Shown here: positions 49,296-58,788 of the stretch, piece by piece
Position numbering within the stretch: the first letter of the stretch is position 1
How the letters are laid out: each line of letters opens with the position of its first letter
DNA from: Shinella sp. UYSO24
GTDB taxonomy: Bacteria; Pseudomonadota; Alphaproteobacteria; Rhizobiales; Rhizobiaceae
DNA: 64,000 nucleotides
NCBI GenBank assembly: GCA_902167985.1
Contig: CABHNZ010000001.1
Location: forward strand, 434,001-498,000
Reading direction: 5' to 3'
Position numbers and translations under genes: made by a program
The notes under the pieces: model-generated
What the model was told of the DNA's origin: nothing
What the model saw: the letters and a program-made list of their open reading frames with translations, nothing else
The model's database searches: none

Positions 49296-49810
49296 CTACT
49301 GGCGCAGCCGCAAAACGTTCAGCGCCGATGAGAGATAGCGTGCGGCAAGCGCATGGCGGCGTGTCGTGGCGATGTTCAACGCCGCGATACAATGGCTCTC
49401 CAGCGGGTCGTCCGCTTCGGCACCGCCCTTGCGTGCCTCGAAGGCCGTCACCGTGCCCGCATAGATCGAGGGCACGCCCTCGGCATCGCGGAAGCAGCGG
49501 CCCTTGGCCGTCACAACAACCCGCCGCCCGCTTGCGTGGGTGATGGAATAGCTGTTGTGGCATTGGCGACCGGTGATGATCGCCTCATGCAGCGTTTTTG
49601 CAACGCGTTGCCTGTCGCCATCGTCAATATTGGCGACGACTTTCTCGATCGGCGCGCCAGCCTCCAACTCGCGCGCTGCAGGCCGTAAATGAAGGCGAAG
49701 ATTTCATCGCCATAGACCATGTTTTCCGGAACGTTCCAACTGAAGAACCCGACGCTGCTGGGCAGATCTATGTTGGTTTCTCCATGTAGGAAACTGCTTT
49801 CGCTGACCAT
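49296..49810 (-). CDS. PAS domain protein (frame broken once)
   Basis: About 171 residues, mostly one PAS fold: SVGFFSWNVPENMVYGDEIFAFIYGL, then GRQCHNSYSITHASGRRVVVTAKGRCFRDAEGVPSIYAGTVTAF. The break near 49675-49681 (CG run before GAG TTG GAG) joins GLQRA to ELEAGAPIEKVVANIDDGDR. A C-terminal helix (CIAALNIATTRRHALAARYLSSALNVLRLR) could dimerise. No output domain, so it would act by protein partner. Start ATG 49810. Confidence 0.8.
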
Positions 49811-50060
49811 AATGCTTTCGCCCTTCCTCTGGCGATACAATTCACCGCCCCGATTGCATTAGCAATTGCATATATTCCTAGATGAAAAGTTGCCGATTGA
49901 AAAAATCAACGATTCAATCGATAGCATCTATCATAAACAGATGCGAGTGCTCTTCAAAGAAAAGCTGTATCGATGCGCGGCACACTTATCATAGCGCGCA
50001 TCGACTTGCCGTCACTGTTCCGAAACAGGCCAGATACAGGCTGAAAATGCCTGGTTTCGA

Positions 50061-51023
50061 TCAGCCGCGCGGGAATTCCAGACCCATTTCGCGGAAACGC
50101 TCCGGATCATCGCCCCAGTTCTCGCGGACCTTGACGAAGAGGAAGAGATGCACGGGCTGCTCGAGGATCTCGGCCAGTTCCTTGCGGGATGCGGTGGAGA
50201 TCGACTTGATCGCCTCGCCATTCTTGCCGAGAGCGATCTTCTTCTGGCTCTCGCGCTCGACATAGATGACCTGTTCGATGCGAACCGAGCCATCCTTGCG
50301 CTCTTCCCACTTTTCCGTCTCGACATGCGAGGAGTAGGGAAGTTCCTGATGCAGGCGCAGGAAAAGTTTCTCACGGGTGATCTCGGCTGCGAGCTGGCGC
50401 ATCGGCAGGTCGGAGATCTGGTCCTCGGGATAGTACCAGGGACCTTCCGGCAGGGTCTTTGCCAGATAATCCATCACATGGTCACAGCCGGAACCGGTCG
50501 TTGCCGAGATCATGAAGGTCTGCTCGAAGGCGACGACCTCGTTGGCAGCGGCTGCCAGCTTCAAAAGGTCTTCCGGGCGTACCCGGTCGATCTTGTTGAG
50601 GACGAGGATCTTCGGCTGACGAACGTCCTTCAGGCCCTCCAGAATGGTTTCCGCATCGCCGCGCAGACCACGCTCGCTGTCGATCAGGAACATGATGTAA
50701 TCGGCATCCTTGGCACCGCCCCAGGCAGACGTCACCATGGCGCGGTCGAGCCTGCGGCGCGGCTTGAATATGCCGGGCGTGTCCATGAAGACGATCTGGG
50801 CGTTGTTGTGGATGGCGATGCCGCGGACGATGGCACGGGTCGTCTGAACCTTGTGGCTGACGATCGAGACCTTGGCGCCGACGAGACGGTTGACCAGCGT
50901 CGACTTGCCGGCATTGGTCGCGCCGATCAGGGCAACGAAGCCGGAATGGGTGGCTCCTGCGCCTTCGGCTGCGGTCTCGATGCTCGGGGAGCCGCTACCG
51001 GCCATGTTGTCGTCTTCGGTCAT
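50061..51023 (-). CDS. era: GTPase Era
   Basis: Ras-like GTPase that matures 16S rRNA and the 30S subunit. G1 GATNAGKST, switch TTRAIVRGI, G3 MDTPGIFKP, G4 NKIDRV, then the C-terminal KH domain with VEKWEERKDGSVRIEQVIYVERESQKKIALGKNGEAIKSI (shown in part: IEQVIYVERESQKKIALGK). About 320 residues with a short rhizobial N-terminal extension. It belongs to the acpS-lepB-rnc-era unit; the gap to rnc carries a long hairpin. Confidence 0.96.
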   Translation of the reverse strand: MTEDDNMAGSGSPSIETAAEGAGATHSGFVALIGATNAGKSTLVNRLVGAKVSIVSHKVQTTRAIVRGIAIHNNAQIVFMDTPGIFKPRRRLDRAMVTSAWGGAKDADYIMFLIDSERGLRGDAETILEGLKDVRQPKILVLNKIDRVRPEDLLKLAAAANEVVAFEQTFMISATTGSGCDHVMDYLAKTLPEGPWYYPEDQISDLPMRQLAAEITREKLFLRLHQELPYSSHVETEKWEERKDGSVRIEQVIYVERESQKKIALGKNGEAIKSISTASRKELAEILEQPVHLFLFVKVRENWGDDPERFREMGLEFPRG

Positions 51024-51192
51024 GATATCCAATCAAAAGTGGTGGCGAAACGGGACGCCGGAACAGGTGCTTGCGGCCGTCTCGCCCTCGCCTCCCCCTG
51101 ATTGCAGGAGCGGGAGAGGATGCGGAACCGCCTTCGGTTTCGTCTGCATGTACGCCTGCAAGGCCGTCTAGTCGATAGGCGAGGCACGATCG

Positions 51193-51234
51193 AAACGGAA
51201 AATCGGCCTTTCGGGGCCGATTTCAAGTCCGTTT
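51193..51234. promoter_or_regulatory. Long hairpin between rnc and era
   Basis: AAACGGA-AAATCGGCC (51193-51208) pairs with GGCCGATTT-caag-TCCGTTT (51215-51234): 16 base pairs with a 6-base loop and a 4-base bulge. On the transcribed (minus) strand there is no T-run, so it is not a standard terminator; a double-stranded RNase III cleavage site is possible. Confidence 0.65.
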
Positions 51235-51250
51235 TCGCAAGCTTTGGGGG

Positions 51251-51973
51251 TCAGGCGTCCTGCTGGTCGCCGCTTTTCTGCCAGATGCCTTCGCGTTCCA
51301 GCATGCGGGTGGCGGCCACCTGCTCGGCAGCGCGCTTGGAGCGGTCGATGCCGGTCTCGGGCGCCACGCCCTTGACCTCGACGGTGACGGTGAAGCGCGG
51401 ATCGTGATCCGGGCCGGTGCGTTCGTCGATCCGGTAGGAAGGCGTCAGGCCGAATTTGGCATGCGCCCATTCCTGCAGCTCGGTCTTGGCATCGCGACGG
51501 GCGCCATCGGCGCGGATCGCCCGGCCTTCCCAGTGCTTCAGGATGAAGGTGCGGGCGGCCTCAAGGCCGCCATCGAGGTAGAGCGCTGCGATCAGGCTTT
51601 CGACCACATCGGCGCGGACATTCATCATCCGCTTGCCGGTCAGTTTCTTCACGTCGGCGCCGGTGCGGATGAAGCGGTGCAGTTCCAGCTCATCGGCAAC
51701 AGAGGCGCAGCTTTCGGCGCTGACCAGCTGGTTCAGGCGCACGGAAAGCTCGCCTTCCGGCGCATTGCGGAAGGTGGTGAACAGCAGTTCGGCGACGCAG
51801 AGGCCGAGCACCCGGTCACCCAGGAACTCCAGCCGCTCGTAATTGGCGCCCTTGGCAAGACCGGTGCTGGCATGGGTCAGCGCCCGGTCGAGCCATTGCT
51901 TTTCGGAAAAGGCGTAGCCGAGCGTGGCTTCAAGCCGCTCGCGTTCCTCGGCCGACAGCGTCTTCGACTTCAT
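51251..51973 (-). CDS. rnc: Ribonuclease III
   Basis: Cuts double-stranded RNA in rRNA and mRNA. Catalytic signature ERLEFLGDRVLGL, second acidic site VVESLIAALYLDGG, and C-terminal dsRNA-binding domain (AKTELQEWAHAKFG, FTVTVEVKGV, SKRAAEQVAATRMLE). 240 residues, usual. ATG 51973 overlaps the lepB stop (TGATG), so it is translationally coupled; TTG 51976 is an alternative. Confidence 0.97.
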   Translation of the reverse strand: MKSKTLSAEERERLEATLGYAFSEKQWLDRALTHASTGLAKGANYERLEFLGDRVLGLCVAELLFTTFRNAPEGELSVRLNQLVSAESCASVADELELHRFIRTGADVKKLTGKRMMNVRADVVESLIAALYLDGGLEAARTFILKHWEGRAIRADGARRDAKTELQEWAHAKFGLTPSYRIDERTGPDHDPRFTVTVEVKGVAPETGIDRSKRAAEQVAATRMLEREGIWQKSGDQQDA

Positions 51974-52722
51974 CAATCGACCGCCTTGAAGATGCGGTCC
52001 CAGCGCATGTTGGCCGGCCAGTTCCAGATTTCGCGGAAGGGCGTGTCGTTGCCGAGCGAGAAGAAGATCACGCTGGCGCGGCCGACAATGTTTTCTTCCG
52101 GCACGTAGCCGACATCGAAGCGGCTATCGAGGGAGTTGTCGCGGTTGTCGCCCATGAAGAAGTAATGACCGGCGGGAACGATGAATTCCGGCGTGTTGTC
52201 GCCGCGCGAAACCGGCGATTCGTCCAGCGTGTCGTAGGTCTTGCCGTTATCCAGCGTTTCACGGAAGATCGGCACGTTAGCGCCCGGATCAAGGCGGTAA
52301 TCGGAAGTGAAGGAACCATCCGGCACCTTCGGCACCGGCTTGCCGTTGATATAGAGCACGCCGTTGATCATCTGGATACGGTCGCCCGGCAGGCCTTCGA
52401 GGCGCTTGATGTAGTCGATATCCGGATCCGACGGCAGGCGGAAGACGATGACGTCACCGCGCTTCGGCTTGGAAAATTCCAGAACGCGGCCGGAGAACAG
52501 GTCCGGCGAGAACGGCAGCGAATATTTCGAGAAGCCGTAGGCGAACTTGTTGACGAAGATATAGTCGCCGACCAGAAGCGTCGGCATCATCGAACCCGAG
52601 GGAATGGTAAAGGGCTGGAAGAGAACAGTGCGGATCACCATGGCGAGCAGAAGCGCCTGGATGATGACCTTGATGTTTTCCCAAAGGGCGTTCTGCGGCT
52701 TCGGCTCGGCTTTATCGGACAC
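51973..52722 (-). CDS. lepB: Signal peptidase I
   Basis: Membrane serine/lysine protease that removes signal peptides. Membrane helix near residues 17-37 (IIQALLLAMVIRTVLFQPF), catalytic Ser in IPSGSMMPTLLVGDYI, catalytic Lys in IDYIKRLEGLPGD, and box E GDNRDNSLDSR. GTG 52722 gives the usual rhizobial start (VSDKAEPKPQNALWENIK); an upstream ATG at 52785 would add 21 residues. The last codon overlaps rnc. Confidence 0.96.
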   Translation of the reverse strand: MSDKAEPKPQNALWENIKVIIQALLLAMVIRTVLFQPFTIPSGSMMPTLLVGDYIFVNKFAYGFSKYSLPFSPDLFSGRVLEFSKPKRGDVIVFRLPSDPDIDYIKRLEGLPGDRIQMINGVLYINGKPVPKVPDGSFTSDYRLDPGANVPIFRETLDNGKTYDTLDESPVSRGDNTPEFIVPAGHYFFMGDNRDNSLDSRFDVGYVPEENIVGRASVIFFSLGNDTPFREIWNWPANMRWDRIFKAVD

Positions 52723-52822
52723 GTCTGACGTCTTTCTGTTTCCAGCTGGAAGCGTTTCTCTAAACTCTTCGTAAACCCTCGGCAATGGGCGTCAGGATTA
52801 CGTTTCGTTCATGCGCTCAGCA

Positions 52823-53242
52823 TTACCCGTTGCCAGCAAGGTCGGCGATGGGGCGGGCTTCGATGACGACGAAGGCCTGGGCATAGGGGTATTCGTCGGT
52901 GATGGTGATGTGGATGAAGGCTTCATGGCCCTGAGGCATGAGTTCGGCCAGCCGTTCGGCAGCACCGCCGGTCAGCGCCATGGTGGGCTTGCCGCCCGGC
53001 AGGTTGATGACACCCATGTCCTTCCAGAAGACGCCATTGGCAAGGCCCGTACCGAGCGCCTTGGAACAGGCTTCCTTGGCGGCAAAGCGCTTGGCATAGG
53101 AGGCGGCGCGGTTCTTGCGGCGATCGGATTTCGCCCGCTCGATGTCGGTGAAACAGCGATGGGTGAAACGTTCGCCGAAGCGCTCGATGGATTTCTCCAC
53201 GCGACGGATGTCGATGAGATCGCTGCCCAGTCCGATGATCAC
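52823..53242 (-). CDS. acpS: Holo-ACP synthase
   Basis: Transfers phosphopantetheine from CoA to acyl carrier protein. Motif [18 protein letters not shown] at the N-terminus and [16 protein letters not shown] (metal-binding Glu) in the middle, 139 residues, as in AcpS. GTG 53242. It lies upstream of lepB in the same order as in other rhizobia. Confidence 0.96.
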   Translation of the reverse strand: MIIGLGSDLIDIRRVEKSIERFGERFTHRCFTDIERAKSDRRKNRAASYAKRFAAKEACSKALGTGLANGVFWKDMGVINLPGGKPTMALTGGAAERLAELMPQGHEAFIHITITDEYPYAQAFVVIEARPIADLAGNG

Positions 53243-53307
53243 GCGCCTTCAAGCCTTTCCAGAAAACCGCCCGCCCTTTTAAGGGGCAGGCGCGGTTTAT
53301 GTCGCGG

Positions 53308-53864
53308 TCACTGACTTGAGCGCTCCGGCGCGCGCGTCAAGCGCTCGATCCTGCGGTTGCGGAAACTGCGCACAGCTAGATAGGTGATTGCATAGAAAAT
53401 CGCGCCGCAGAGAAGGCCCGGCGGCAGCGAGCCGATCAGCATCGGCTCAAGCACCGGCCGCCAGATCTGGCTGAGATCGAGATGGGCGAAAAGCGCCCCG
53501 AGATCGATGTGATGACTGCCCTCGACCTTGTTGCCGAGCATCATCTGCCCGAGTTCCCAGCTGAGCGGCCAGATGATCGGGCAGGTAATCGGGTTGGCAA
53601 AGGCCGTGCCGATCGCGGCTGCGACCATGCTGCCGCCGATCAGATAGGCGAAGGGAATGGCAAACAGGATGTGGAGGCCGAGAAACGGCGTCCAGGCGCT
53701 GACGATGCCAATGGCAAGGCCGGCTGCGACCGCATGCGGCGAACCGCCGATCCGCATCACCTTGAGGCGATAATAACCGAGGATGCGCTTGTAGCCTTTT
53801 TTCGGGATCAGCGCTTCACGGATACGCTCGGAAAACTCGGCTTGGTACGGCGGCGGAATGGCAT
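53308..53864 (-). CDS. DUF2062 family membrane protein (frame broken once near the N-terminus)
   Basis: About 185 residues. Membrane helices at AAGLAIGIVSAWTPFLGLHILFAIPFAYLIGGSMVAAAIGTAF (residues ~50-95) and GLLCGAIFYAITYLAV. N-terminal basic part FRRRTKP continues to FSERIREALIPKKGYKRILGYYRLKVMRIGG only if one T is restored at 53835-53839 (AGTTTTCC on the minus strand). This gives ATG 53864, a typical family start. Function unknown; position next to acpS is conserved. Confidence 0.85.
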
Positions 53865-54271
53865 CGCATTTATCGCCGATCGCGACTGCTGTCGCTTCCG
53901 GCTCCCTTTTCGATCACGTCACGGTCACATGTAGCGGAAGCCGAAGATGATGGCAAAAGTTGGCCGCAGAAAAATTCACCGCCCATCGCTCAGGCGGATC
54001 GGCGCAGGGTTTCGACCAAAGCACCACGCGGAAGGCCGGTGCGAGAAGCTGATCAGAACTTGCGGCGACATCAAAGGCGATCGGCCTGTTGCGCCCTGCC
54101 TATCGCACAGCGCTTGCCGACTTTCCTTTAGAACGCGTCTTTAAGACTTGCGTCCCTGCGGCGGAGGCCCCGCCGCATATCAGGCCAGTCACGGCGCATA
54201 TCGCCGGTTGCTGGCCCATCTCATACCCGGACAGCCCCAACACAAGGAGGGCGGCCCGCATCTTGAAAAAA
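53865..54271. other. Gene-free region between DUF2062 and DUF3563
   Basis: 407 bases with no supported gene. Chance open frames only; no clear repeat or terminator seen. In relatives this interval may hold pyrE or other genes, absent here. Confidence 0.5.
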
Positions 54272-54424
54272 TCAGAAGGACTTGCGGAAGATACCGCGGT
54301 CAACCTGGCGCATGCGGTATTCGAGATCGATACGATCATTGGCTTCGTTGAGGTAAGCCATTTCGCGTTCCTGAACGGTCGGTACGCGCAGGGCGCGGGC
54401 AAATTTGCGAACAGATCCAAACAT
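54272..54424 (-). CDS. DUF3563 family micro-protein, 50 residues
   Basis: Starts MFGSVRKFARALRVPTVQER and goes on EMAYLNEANDRIDLEYRMRQVDRGIFRKSF. A near-perfect AAAGGAGA ribosome-binding site lies 6 bases before the ATG. The pattern of basic N-terminus followed by AYLNEAxDRxDLExRxRxVDRG matches the DUF3563 family found in alpha- and betaproteobacteria. Function unknown, hence easily missed. On the minus strand, 263 bases downstream of rsh. Confidence 0.85.
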   Translation of the reverse strand: MFGSVRKFARALRVPTVQEREMAYLNEANDRIDLEYRMRQVDRGIFRKSF

Positions 54425-54687
54425 TTTCTGTCTCCTTTGGTCTTTGTGAATTCTCTTTCACGACCAGAAGATAGAATTAAATCGTTTGAAACACCAACGC
54501 GCAGTCGCTCGACCAGCTATGCGCGAGACGCATGACGCGACAACCATGCGGAAAGACCCTGATCAAAATCAAGGCAGAACCCAAAGCCCACAGGCGACCA
54601 GCCAAAACGGCGGGCCGGACGGCATGGCTGCCGCCCCTGCCCCGCCGATCCGGCGGTTTCTCGTGATGATGCGACGGGCGCGAATGC

Positions 54688-56928
54688 TCAGTCGTAGACG
54701 CGCTTCAGGTTGGACACGCAGTCCAGTTCCTTCATCTGCGAGATCAGCTGGTTAAGCTGACGCACATCCCAGACCTCGACCTCCATCTCGATCTCGGAGA
54801 AATCTGCGGCGCGGTTGGAACCCATCTTCAGGCCGCGGATATTGATGTCGAGGCCGGCGATCGTCTGGGCGACGGTTGCCAGCGTGCCGGGCTCGTTCAG
54901 CGTGTTGACGTCGATACGGGCCGGGAAGCGCGCCTTGTTGGCCTCGTCGAGATCCCAGCGGACATCGATCCAGCGTTCCGGCTGATCGTCGAACTTCTGC
55001 AGTGCCGGCGCCTGGATCGGATAGATGGTGATACCGCTATCCTTGTCGAGAATGCCGACGATACGATCACCGGGCACGGCGCCGCTCGGGGCAAAGCGCA
55101 CCGGGACATTGGCGGACAGGCCGCGGATCGGCAGGGCGTCGTAATCATCGACAGTCGCCGTCGCGCCGCCTTCGGGCGTGCCCTTCGGGCGGTTGGGCAG
55201 CTTGAACATCATGCCCGACGCGCTGCGCATATTGAACCAGCCGTCATCGGCGGCGGGCTTTACCGTGACGCGTTCATCCTTAAAATCGGGAAAGACGGCG
55301 CGCAGCACATCGAGCGAGGAAAGCTCGCCGCGGCCAACGGCGGCAATCGCATCCTCGACATCCTTATGGGCGATGCGGTGCAGTGCCGGCTTCAAAGCCT
55401 CGCGGGAAAAGGGTTTTCCGGCGCGCTCGAAGGTGCGCTCAAGAATGCGGTGGCCAAGGCCTGCATATTGCTTGCGGATGGCCGTGCGGGTGGCACGGCG
55501 GATGGCAGCGCGCGCCTTGCCGGTGACGACGATCTCTTCCCAGGCGGCCGGCGGCACCTGCACGCCGGAACGGATGATCTCCACCTCGTCACCATTGTTC
55601 AAACGGGTGACGAGCGGCATGATGCGGCCGTTGATCTTGGCGCCGACGGTGGTGTCGCCGATATTGGTGTGAACCGCATAGGCGAAATCGATCGGGGTGG
55701 CGCCACGCGGCAGTGCGATCAGCTTGCCCTTGGGCGTGAAGCAGAAGACCTGATCCTGGAAGAGTTCGAGCTTGGTATGCTCCAGAAACTCTTCCGGATT
55801 GTCGCCTTCGGCCAGCGCCTCGATCGTGTGGCGCAGCCAGGAATAGGCGTTACTATCCTTCGGCAGAAGCTCGCCCGGCTTTCCGGCGGACTGGCCGTCC
55901 TTGTAGAGCGTGTGCGCGGCGATGCCGAATTCGGCGATCTCCTGCATCATCTGGGTGCGGATCTGCAGCTCGATACGCTGGCGCGAGGGGCCGACGATCG
56001 TCGTGTGGATGGAGCGGTAGTCGTTCTGCTTCGGGTTGGAGATATAGTCCTTGAAGCGGCCCGGCACGACGCGCCAGCGGGTATGGACGATGCCAAGCGC
56101 CTTGTAGCAGCAGGACGTGTCGTCGACGATGATCCGGAAACCGTAAAGATCGGAGAGCTGCTCGAAGGAGAGCGACTTCGACTGCATCTTGCGGAAGATC
56201 GAATAGGGCTTCTTCTGGCGGCCCTTGACGAAGGCGTCGTCAAGGCCGTTCGTCACCAGAAGATCGCGCAGCTCGTCCTCGATCTTCTTGACGAGGTTTT
56301 CGTTGCGATCCGACAGTTCGGCGAGGCGCTTGGTGACGGTCTCGTAGGCTTCCGGATTGATGTGGCGGAAGGAAAGCTCCTCCAGCTCCTCACGCATGTC
56401 CTGCATGCCCATGCGGCCGGCGAGCGGCGCATAGATGTCCATCGTCTCTTCCGAGATGCGCGCCTTCTGCTCGGGCTTCATATGGTCGAGCGTGCGCATG
56501 TTGTGGAGACGGTCGGCGAGCTTGACGAGGAGGACGCGCACGTCGTCGGAAATGGCAAGCAGCAGCTTGCGCAGGTTTTCCGCCTGCTTGGCCTTTTTCG
56601 ACACGAGATCGAGGCGCTTCAGCTTGGTCAGGCCCTCGACGAGACGGCCGATATCTTCACCGAAGAGTTCATCAATCTCGGCGCGGGTGGCCGTCGTATC
56701 CTCGATCGTATCGTGGAGAAGAGCGACCGCGATGGTCGATTCGTCTAGATGCATGTCGGTAAGGATGGCTGCCACTTCCAGCGGATGGGAAATGTAGGGA
56801 TCGCCGGAGGCGCGCTTCTGCTGACCATGCTTCTGCATGGCATAGACGTAGGCCTTGTTGAGAAGAGCCTCATTGGCATCGGGCTTGTATTTCTGCACCC
56901 GCTCAACGAGCTCGTACTGTCTCATCAT
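54688..56928 (-). CDS. rsh: Bifunctional (p)ppGpp synthetase/hydrolase
   Basis: Makes and degrades the stringent-response alarmones. HD hydrolase domain near residues 25-180 (HPLEVAAILTDMHL, LLHDTIEDT), synthetase domain about 235-350 (YGFRIIVDDTSCCYKALG, KQNDYRSIHTTIVGP), TGS domain (FTPKGKLIALPRGATPIDFAYA) and C-terminal ACT domain. 746 residues from ATG 56928 (MMRQYELVERVQKY), typical. In rhizobia this single enzyme controls nodulation and starvation responses. Directly downstream of rpoZ on the same strand. Confidence 0.97.
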   Translation of the reverse strand: MMRQYELVERVQKYKPDANEALLNKAYVYAMQKHGQQKRASGDPYISHPLEVAAILTDMHLDESTIAVALLHDTIEDTTATRAEIDELFGEDIGRLVEGLTKLKRLDLVSKKAKQAENLRKLLLAISDDVRVLLVKLADRLHNMRTLDHMKPEQKARISEETMDIYAPLAGRMGMQDMREELEELSFRHINPEAYETVTKRLAELSDRNENLVKKIEDELRDLLVTNGLDDAFVKGRQKKPYSIFRKMQSKSLSFEQLSDLYGFRIIVDDTSCCYKALGIVHTRWRVVPGRFKDYISNPKQNDYRSIHTTIVGPSRQRIELQIRTQMMQEIAEFGIAAHTLYKDGQSAGKPGELLPKDSNAYSWLRHTIEALAEGDNPEEFLEHTKLELFQDQVFCFTPKGKLIALPRGATPIDFAYAVHTNIGDTTVGAKINGRIMPLVTRLNNGDEVEIIRSGVQVPPAAWEEIVVTGKARAAIRRATRTAIRKQYAGLGHRILERTFERAGKPFSREALKPALHRIAHKDVEDAIAAVGRGELSSLDVLRAVFPDFKDERVTVKPAADDGWFNMRSASGMMFKLPNRPKGTPEGGATATVDDYDALPIRGLSANVPVRFAPSGAVPGDRIVGILDKDSGITIYPIQAPALQKFDDQPERWIDVRWDLDEANKARFPARIDVNTLNEPGTLATVAQTIAGLDINIRGLKMGSNRAADFSEIEMEVEVWDVRQLNQLISQMKELDCVSNLKRVYD

Positions 56929-57081
56929 CCTGTTTACGCCCTCGACATCAAAGCACGGCAATCAAACGAAAAATGGCGCGCAACCGGAAGTTGGCGCAGC
57001 CATCCAAAGCAGACAATCAGATTAGGGCGATAGAATGAACGAGAGATTGCCGAATGATGATTTATTCGGCAGATCCTTCGA

Positions 57082-57486
57082 TCAGTAATCGTCACTCTTT
57101 TCCGGGGGAACGAGGCCTTCGATGCCGGCCAGCAGTTCTTCTTCGGACATCTGATCGAAATTGACGGTTTCCGGGGCGTCTTCCTCGTCCTCGGAACCGG
57201 CTGCAACGGAGCTGCCGATGGCGAGAAGGGCTGCCGGATCGGGCTCGGGCTCGTCAACTTCGACGTGCTTCTGCAGCGAATGGATCAGGTCTTCCTTCAG
57301 ATCGTCCGGCGACAGGGTCTCATCAGCAATCTCGCGAAGCGCCACGACCGGGTTCTTGTCATTGTCGCGGTCGATCGTGATCGAAGCACCCTGCGAAATC
57401 TGCCGAGCGCGGTGGCTGGCAAGCAGGACGAGTTCGAAACGGTTATCGACTTTGTCAATGCAATCTTCTACTGTGACACGGGCCAT
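57082..57486 (-). CDS. rpoZ: RNA polymerase omega subunit
   Basis: Small subunit that helps assemble RNA polymerase. Motifs [31 protein letters not shown] (given in part: [19 protein letters not shown]) and [12 protein letters not shown]. 134 residues with a rhizobial acidic C-terminal extension. Directly upstream of rsh, a pairing seen across alphaproteobacteria and linked to ppGpp control because omega contributes to the ppGpp site. ATG 57486. Confidence 0.97.
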   Translation of the reverse strand: MARVTVEDCIDKVDNRFELVLLASHRARQISQGASITIDRDNDKNPVVALREIADETLSPDDLKEDLIHSLQKHVEVDEPEPDPAALLAIGSSVAAGSEDEEDAPETVNFDQMSEEELLAGIEGLVPPEKSDDY

Positions 57487-57769
57487 TGCCTGTCCTTTAC
57501 GGTCGGAATTTCTGGAATTGTCATGCCCGATACAGCCATTGGCAGACAAATTCAAGTTTTTCCTGCCAGAGGGGCCGCGAGGCCCCGACGAAGGTCGGGT
57601 GGGGAGGAAGAGGAAATACAACGAATAGTTGCTTGGATATTTCTGAAACGTGCCATAATGACATTAATATGAAGAGTTCGTTATGTTGCGGAGAAATCGA
57701 GGGCGAAAATTCAACTTTTCGTTTTATTGAGACCCGCAAGGACGACGGACTACCAGGGATGGAGACCAC

Positions 57770-58345
57770 ATGTTTGACCCAAGAGAGAAAATAGCTCTCT
57801 TCATCGACGGCGCAAACCTCTACGCGGCTTCGAAAAGCCTCGGCTTCGATATCGATTATCGCAAGCTTTTGAAGGCCTTCCAGAAGCGCGGTTATCTGTT
57901 GCGCGCCTATTACTACACGGCCCTCATCGAAGATCAGGAATATTCCTCGATCCGTCCGCTGATCGACTGGCTGGACTATAACGGCTACAAGGTCGTGACC
58001 AAGCCGGCCAAGGAGTTCACCGACAGCCTCGGGCGTCGCAAGATCAAGGGCAATATGGATATCGAACTGGCCATCGACGCGATGGAACAGTCCGAAACCG
58101 TGGATCACCTTGTTCTCTTCTCCGGCGATGGCGACTTTACCACGCTGGTCGAGGCGCTGCAGCGCAAGGGCCGCAAGGTCTCGGTCGTCTCCACGATGCA
58201 GACCCAGCCGCCGATGATCGCCGATGACCTGCGCCGCCAGGCCGACCATTTCATCGACCTGATGACGCTGAAGCCGGAAGTCGGCCGCGACCCTTCCGAA
58301 CGCCCGCCGCGCCCGGCCGTCGAGCCGACCGAAGCCGCGGACTGA
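57770..58345 (+). CDS. NYN domain protein (LabA/DUF88 type)
   Basis: 191 residues. PIN-like NYN nuclease fold: first Asp in LFIDGANLYAAS, KGNMDIELAIDAM, and GDGDFTTLVEAL with its acidic cluster. Members are predicted RNases. Divergent from rpoZ, with 283 bases between, and conserved at this place in rhizobia. Proline-rich C-terminal tail (RPPRPAVEPTEAAD). Intact. Confidence 0.93.
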   Translation: MFDPREKIALFIDGANLYAASKSLGFDIDYRKLLKAFQKRGYLLRAYYYTALIEDQEYSSIRPLIDWLDYNGYKVVTKPAKEFTDSLGRRKIKGNMDIELAIDAMEQSETVDHLVLFSGDGDFTTLVEALQRKGRKVSVVSTMQTQPPMIADDLRRQADHFIDLMTLKPEVGRDPSERPPRPAVEPTEAAD

Positions 58346-58364
58346 AACGTTCCGAATATTGCTG

Positions 58365-58389
58365 AGGCGTCCCGAAAGGGGCGCCTTTT
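58365..58389 (+). terminator. Rho-independent terminator after the NYN gene
   Basis: GGCGTCCC-gaaag-GGGCGCC stem followed by TTTTG, 20 bases after the stop. Confidence 0.8.
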
Positions 58390-58402
58390 GCGTTGCGCGG
58401 TA

Positions 58403-58423
58403 GGCTTTGGGCTTTGGGCTTTG
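58403..58423. repeat. Heptanucleotide tandem repeat, GGCTTTG x3
   Basis: Three perfect copies of GGCTTTG in the gap between the NYN terminator and a parDE operon. Same 7-base period and GGC start as arrays at 12684 and 60180. Confidence 0.95.
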
Positions 58424-58530
58424 GGCGATGTCGCGAAAGCCCCGAGGCGACGCCAACAGTCGGGCGAACGGTTTCATTTGGCCCGATAGGCTTGAGCTGA
58501 TAAGTCTTGACTGCCTGAAGGAGACGCGCC

Positions 58531-58788
58531 ATGCCATCCAGATACAATATCGGCGAGCATTTCGAGGACTTCGTGCGCGAACTGGTCGAAAGCGGACGTT
58601 ATGCCAGCGCCAGCGACGTCATTCGCGACAGCCTGCACCTTCTGAAGCGGCGCGAAGAGGGGCAGCTTCTGGATCTCGATCACCTGCAGGCGGAATATGC
58701 CAAAGGCAAGGCCAGCGGCACGCCGGAAGAACTGGACCCTGCCGAATTCCTGCGCGATCTGAAAACAGAACGCCGCCAGCGTGGGTAG
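58531..58788 (+). CDS. ParD-family antitoxin (second)
   Basis: 85 residues, ParD family. N-terminal ribbon-helix-helix SRYNIGEHFEDFVRELVESGRYASASDVIRDSLHLLKRREE (RYAS-ASDVIRDSLHLL is the family core) and an acidic C-terminus. GGAGACGCG site 8 bases before ATG. It overlaps the toxin gene by 8 bases. Unlike the 5.3 kb pair, its ParD shows the canonical GRYAS-ASDVIR motif. Autorepression expected. Confidence 0.9.
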   Translation: MPSRYNIGEHFEDFVRELVESGRYASASDVIRDSLHLLKRREEGQLLDLDHLQAEYAKGKASGTPEELDPAEFLRDLKTERRQRG

